The notes under the pieces are model-generated. The model made no database searches. It was not told where the DNA came from and was given only the letters and a program-made list of their open reading frames with translations. Below, one piece after another: positions 59,136 through 64,000 of a stretch of 64,000 nucleotides of DNA (positions are counted from its first letter, which is position 1; the number at the start of each line of letters is the position of its first letter). Origin of the DNA: Fomes fomentarius (Eukaryota > Basidiomycota > Agaricomycetes > Polyporales > Polyporaceae). Position numbers and translations under genes: made by a program. Location of the stretch: the NCBI GenBank assembly GCA_022606135.1, contig JABYQN010000006.1:2108001-2172000 (forward strand), read 5' to 3'.

Positions 59136-60757
59136 GACAGCCAACGGACTCGTCGTCTCACCTGATCCTCCACGAGGAACTCGTCGCAAGCTCGAGATCC
59201 GGACTATGATCCCAGTCTCTTCCGTACTGCGTGCCCTTCTCCTTGTGCCCACAGGTATCTAGCCTTGTGCTCGCCGTCCTCGCTCACCGATCCTCTGTCA
59301 CGTCGCTTCGTCTCGATTAGGACTTGCGAGCGGCCGTCTTATTCCCTTTCGGCTATAGCTCCCTTTCGCTCTCTCGTATACGGCTGGGACACTTCGGATA
59401 GTGCATCTGCCCCAGCATGGTTCTGTTCCCCCGCACTTCGTCTGCTGTTGCTCGTTTGGCCCATTCATCCATCCACGGTCCATCTCCCCAGGTACATATC
59501 TTAATGTCGCATTTATCTTATTACCCCTGCATTCTGCTCCTTCTTAGTACAACCTGCTCTCGTTGGCTTGCGACTTCCGTGGCGCCCGTTACATGGGCTG
59601 CCCCCTCCTCCCTCCTCCTTATCTCACCCATCATATGCGTCCTTCCTCTTCTTCCCTTCGCTGGGTCCGCACCGCACTGTGCCTTGCGCCCCTTGTCCTT
59701 GTGCCGCATACTAATGACTTCATGACGTAACGAGTGTTTGGGTCCCCTTGCGAGTGTACGTTGCTGCATAGTCGTTGTGCACTGTCTGTACATGGTGTAT
59801 GTTGTCTGCCACATACACCATGTCTTCTTGGTCAATAAATAACTCTGTCACCTCTGTTCGCCTGTCCGTGGAGCGCGGTGAAGACGGAAAACAATAAGGC
59901 GTACGATAGGCCTTGCCTATATGCGCAAGCGGAATACGTCGTCGATCTCATTTCCGTTGGTGTCCGCACGGTGAGTACAGATACGCAGAACCGGGTTCCT
60001 GGCCCGGAGCACATGAAGAGACTGGAAGCGTTCTCAACTCAACAAGATTGATGGACGATTGGCTTCTTCTTGCCTCTGTGCGCGCGCCTTGCACGGGACT
60101 GGACAGGCGTTTCGTATAACAATAACATTAATGTCTCACCTTCGCCGCGCAGCCAAAAAAAAAAGGTCAACTTCGCAACAGACCCCCCCTGACTAACGGC
60201 GCAATGCGTGACGCACTGACAGCGTCCCGCGGTCCCTGCGATCCGGTCTATCAGATAGTACTACTTACGAGCCTCGTCTGGCCCAAAGTGTGGCTAGCGG
60301 CGTCGATTTGGCAAGTTTATTGTCTGGAGGTCTGGAAAGAAGTTAGAGGTTTGTGCGGATAGTGTGCCCCTCGCGCGCAAGATCAAGGGAGGAAGGGGGA
60401 AGACAACAAGAGCATCTGCGACCTGGATCTTGAGCGGGCTGCATGCAGCCTGCACGTGCACCTGGGCTTATTGTGTTCGCGTCGCGGGCATGACGCACGG
60501 GGACCCTGGGTCGAAGGCGACTGGTAGAGCGTGATGCGACATTGACTGTCCAGTGCTATCAGAGTGCACTAGAAGGTGGGGTGGCGAGACATAAATACGG
60601 GCGGTGCATGGTCCGAGGGGGAGCAACGCGAAGTCTTCCTCCTCGCGCCTTCCTCGCCCTCCTCCTCCTCCTCCTCCTCCTACCCCGCTTCTCGCGTCCC
60701 TCTCAGCATCCTTGCGTCCGCGAGTCCCCTCCCCCACATACCACACCGACTACTATA
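59136..60757. other. Gene-poor stretch, 1.6 kb
   Basis: Kinase 3' UTR, then sequence with no supported gene. It holds an A10 run (about 60155-60164) and a C-rich run near 60183-60189. The final 170 bases form the promoter of the pheromone-like gene. Confidence 0.5.
60591..60597 (+). promoter_or_regulatory. TATA-like box ATAAATA of the pheromone-like gene
   Basis: ATAAATA lies 161 bases before the ATG at 60758. A CT-rich leader with eight CTC triplets (about 60658-60679) follows, as in highly expressed small fungal genes. Confidence 0.45.
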
Positions 60758-60874
60758 ATGGACGCCTTCACGATTTGCCCGCCCGTCCCCGTCGAGGAGC
60801 CCACCGTCGATGTCCTTGTTGACTGCGAGACCGGCGACGGCAGCGGTGACCACAGCGGCTGCGTTATCGCATAG
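60758..60874 (+). CDS. Mating pheromone precursor-like CAAX peptide
   Basis: An intronless 38-codon gene starting MDAFTICPPVP and ending CVIA-stop. Basidiomycete lipopeptide pheromone precursors are 35-85 residues long, often begin MD[AST]F, have Pro-rich N-termini and end in a CAAX box (C-aliphatic-aliphatic-A), where Cys is farnesylated, AAX removed and the end methylated. The C-terminal ten or so residues before the Cys (Gly/Asp/Ser/His-rich, GDGSGDHSG) would be the mature peptide. The usual charged processing pair (ER, EH) is not obvious; DH or VE are candidates. A TATA-like box and CT-rich leader precede it. No Ste3-type receptor gene is in the window, so it may be a solitary or non-mating-type pheromone gene. 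Confidence 0.68.
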   Translation: MDAFTICPPVPVEEPTVDVLVDCETGDGSGDHSGCVIA

Positions 60875-62955
60875 ATGTAGATGCGCATACCTATCACACA
60901 GTACCGTGAGTAGCATTCCCTGGTACGCCGCCACTATCCGCGTCCATGGATGGGGGTGGACATACCGCTCGAGAGAGAACGTCTCGGCTGACAGAAGGAC
61001 GGCTTGCAGATGCACAAATTGAACACGGGCGATTCCCGTCTACGGGCCCACGATTCCACGGTCACTTCGCGCCGCGCCGTGTATATCATCATTATATCAT
61101 CTGCGACATTCGACATTCGTCTTTCAAAATCAGCCTACGCACCACACATATACCTTACGACTCGACCACGACCACGACATCGCTCGGCGCCGCACCTTCG
61201 CATTCGTTCTGCCGCCGGAGCTTACCTTAGATGAACACACCTTCACCCGGGTTTCAGCAATTTTTATACGATAATTTATGGACTTTGTCCTGGCTTGCCG
61301 AGTTTGTGGCGCGGGGATTGGGGAAGGGAAGGGAACTCGATGGTTAAGGGAGGTGGGGGAGGGAAGGGTCGGCGGCTCTCGGCAGGCGATTTATAGTTCG
61401 TCCTGGATGCGTCCAGAGACAGATGCAGCGTAGTGCGATATTACAACCCGTGCAATGGGTTCAACTTGAACGTGATGCGTGCGAGAACCCTGGGAGAGAT
61501 GGTGCGCTTGCTCGGTGTCATAAGGTTGGTTGAGAGACATAGGTAATAAGCCTGACTTACCGGCCATGGCACGCGCCTCAGCGGCCCATCCCTTTGCGTG
61601 GTACTCGGATTTCCCTTTTCCTAACCCTTTCCTGACCCTGCAAAGGATGCGATCTTTGCAGTGAGCGCTAGCTAGCTAACTATAGCTAGGGAGTGCGGCT
61701 TTGTCTGGACCCGGCCTTGGACCTCTGCCGGATTTAGATCGCCGGGAATCATTCACCTTGAAGACAGCAGGTCAAGGGAGGCGTGAGATGCAATTCAATC
61801 TCGGCATGTTCTTATGATTCTGAGGCACATATGCATGGGCATCCGTATAGAGAAGTCTGCTCCAACGGAATGGAAAGAAGATCCAGACGCGCACTTTGCC
61901 CATCTTTGAGCCGTGAGATCATAAGTACTTACCCTCTCAGGACTCTGCTTGCCTTGTGGCGACCAAAAGATGGCGGAACAAGAGCGGATGGTGGGACGAA
62001 CAGGTCTATGCCGGCAGACGTGTTCCTGGAAACGGGCAATCTGAGTGAGCTGTGCCCTCCAGGCTCCGACCCGGGGCGCCGACGAAAGACGCGCGCCGAA
62101 CATATCTCAGCGCGATATCGAGAACGCAAGCCGAGGCAGCGCATACTTAGCCTCACAATATGCTATTCTTGGCTTGCAGCCTCTTCTTTCAGGGATCGCC
62201 TTCCGGATCTCGCCAACTGCACTTCCTATACTCAACGTCTTCTCCCAACCTACATGCACACAGAACACCCCCGCCGCCTGACATCATCCTCCTTCCGAGC
62301 GCTGAGCAACCGCGCCTTCCATGCTCAAGATATTTTTGATGAAAGTAACTACTTCTTGAACTGAGCTGCACCGGAATGTATTGTTGCGATCATCGGCGCC
62401 CACCGCCCAAACCACACAGCATCATGCATGCACGCACGCAGCATACCCGTTTCGCCACGCGAGCAAGCTACCATTCCACGACCACACATAGGGGTTTGGT
62501 ACACTACAGGAGGGGAGGAAGAAACGAATGGAACGTGGTAAGCACACTGTTGTCGGCTGTTCGAGGTCAAGGAGCGGCGGTTGGTTTGAATACGGAGCCT
62601 TCTGATTATGTGGGATGGAACCAAGACGGGTCATAAGTATGCTGTATGTAGAGTGTCCGAAATAGATGCAAACAAGAAAGTGAGGTCCGGGGTCGTGACG
62701 GTACGTTACTACGGAAAGTCTGGCAGTCTGTGCCCCAAGAGGAGGAGACAGGCGACTCGTGTGAGTAAAGTAACCCCCCCTTGAGGACGGACAGATGAAT
62801 TAGCAGTGCGGGGAACCATGTATGGAGGGAAGTAGGCGTGTTCGATGGAGTTTATTCAAGTGTCTGTGCCAAGCCCTGCCGTCGTTTCGATGATAAAAAA
62901 GGCACTGTGATCTCAGCCAACCAAGCCCATTCTGAACGCCAATAAAGAGAACTGA
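60875..62955. other. Gene-poor stretch, 2.1 kb
   Basis: No gene supported. Open frames at 60946-61230 and 61783-62364 lack domains and splice support. CTAGCTAGCTAACTATAGCTAG near 61669 is a short palindrome-like repeat. The right end holds the chitin deacetylase 3' UTR. Confidence 0.5.
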
Positions 62956-64000
62956 TCATGCAAGCGCGACCGCAGCGGCGACGAGCGCAAGGAACGACAT
63001 GGGCCTCGTTGACCGGGACCCCGCGCCGCCGTTCTCGGCAGCACCAGTGGGCGAGGCCGATGTTGTCGATGTACCGTTCGAGTTGTTCTGCTGGCCGCCA
63101 CTGCCTCCAGTGCTTGTAGGCTTCGCCGTGCCCGTTCCGCTTCCACTCGAGGAAACACTCGCGCTTGGCTCAGTAGCACCACCGACGCCGACGGTCGCCG
63201 CGATAACGTCTCCCGTGTTGTCCACCGCGTTCTGGTACACATCGGCGTTGGCAAGGCGGGCAAGACTCTCGAACTTCCAGCCGTTCTGCGCGATCAGAGG
63301 GTAGGCGTTGATGAAAGCACCGACGGTGATGTTGTTCAGTTCGTGTTCGAGGATGACCAGACCGGGCGACTTTGGACCGGTGATCCACTTGTGCAAATCA
63401 GCGTTGACCTGGTCAACAGTAGAGCCACCCGGAGAGCCGACGCTCCAGTCCTCAGTGCTGCAAAACCCAACGTTAAGTTAGTCCGTCCGCTACGGAGATA
63501 GAATTGACTTACTCCTGGTTCCAGATGACAGTGGTGAGACCGAAGACCTCCTTAGCGATAGCGCGGACGCGCTCGTCGGAGTCACCCATAGGGGGGCGCC
63601 AGTACTTGGGGATCCGGCCGCCCGTCGAGTTGTGGATGATCTCCATTGTCCAGCCGAGCTCGCCGACGACCTGGAGGTTGTTCATCGTCGTCATGTACGG
63701 GTGTGTCCATGTGTGGACGGCGATATCACCTGTGGAAGCAACGATCAATCAATGCTTCAGAGCAATGTTACGATCACATACTCTGGAGGTCCTCGTAAGC
63801 CGCCTTGAACGCGTCTGAGTTGTAGAGGATGTTGACACCGATCATGAAGTGAGTCGTAATCGAGTTGTGCTCCTTGAGGAAGTTGTACAGCGGGATACCC
63901 TCCTACAATTGAATTAGTGGAATTAGCAGTTTGCACCCGACCCAATGGCCTAGACGAATCGAGACGCACAGGAAGGGGACCATCATCGAAACTTGACGCG
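62956..64000 (-). CDS. CDA: Chitin deacetylase, GPI-type (partial, 5' end cut)
   Basis: A carbohydrate esterase family 4 enzyme that converts cell-wall chitin to chitosan. The 5' part is outside the window. From the right edge: SSFDDGP (motif 1, catalytic Asp-Asp), then [33 protein letters not shown] (motif 2, metal-binding His), [19 protein letters not shown] (motif 3), TTVIWNQ..DW (motif 4) and PGLVILEHE (motif 5). Introns lie at about 63905-63971, 63730-63781 and 63463-63512. The C-terminus is a Ser/Thr/Gly-rich linker and a hydrophobic tail ([13 protein letters not shown]), a GPI-anchoring signal, so the enzyme sits at the plasma membrane or wall. Stop at 62956. Confidence 0.95.

Noticed and set aside
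62405..62634. Minus-strand 70-codon-class ORF ending CVHA, considered as a second pheromone precursor
   Set aside because: His in the CAAX box is not aliphatic, the chain is long with several Trp and Cys, and the start lacks the MD.F pattern.

Overview
The window is nuclear DNA of a filamentous basidiomycete, most likely an Agaricomycete. The evidence is dense genes on both strands, many short introns (about 50-60 bases) with GT[A/G][A/C/T]G donors, and typical basidiomycete families. These include a CAAX-box mating-pheromone-type peptide, a GPI-type chitin deacetylase, a CipC/DUF3759 protein and a STB6-like protein. I see no rRNA, tRNA, CRISPR, insertion sequence or intact transposon. I cannot name the order or genus from sequence alone.

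Layout. 0-10 kb: the 5' end of a BRD8-like gene (-), vacuolar proteinase A (+), a DCAF-type WD40 protein (+), a CTK1/CDK12-type kinase with an RS-rich N-terminus (+), and COP9 subunit 4 (-). 10.7-16.2 kb: a large uncharacterised protein whose C-terminal half is built from tandem exon-encoded repeats. 16.4-21.4 kb: a RAD54B/RDH54-type recombination translocase with a duplicated N-terminal motif. 21.4-27.7 kb (-): two tandem PUB-domain paralogues and a patatin-type lipase. 28.9-36.5 kb (+): CipC-like protein, a mitochondrial PDK/BCKDK-family kinase, a Pro-rich protein and an NDR kinase. 37-43.4 kb: a LEC1-like PX protein (-), a 145-residue hypothetical (-) and CCDC47 (+). 43.6-52.6 kb: a STB6-like protein (-), a WG-rich protein (+), and two tandem membrane/coiled-coil paralogues (+). 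53.8-59.1 kb: a doubtful ORF (-), ribosomal protein uL29/L35 (+) and a GCK/NAK1-type Ste20 kinase (+). 59.1-63 kb is gene-poor and holds one 38-residue pheromone-precursor-like gene. The right edge cuts a chitin deacetylase (-).

Functional links. Several genes belong to protein turnover (DCAF-type WD40, CSN4, two PUB proteins that should bind p97/Cdc48). The NDR kinase and the GCK kinase resemble the two kinases of the RAM/MOR polarity pathway. These are separate transcription units; I infer shared pathways from families, not from any operon.

Most notable: (1) ten consecutive symmetric phase 1-1 exons encoding variants of a YP...IYP...YP..[ND]I unit; (2) the CAAX pheromone-like gene; (3) GW/WG repeats that could be an Argonaute-hook-like platform; (4) two gene families duplicated in tandem, one with all four intron positions preserved; (5) four well-supported GC-AG introns; (6) single-base frame conflicts at short G runs in otherwise intact genes, which look like sequence errors.
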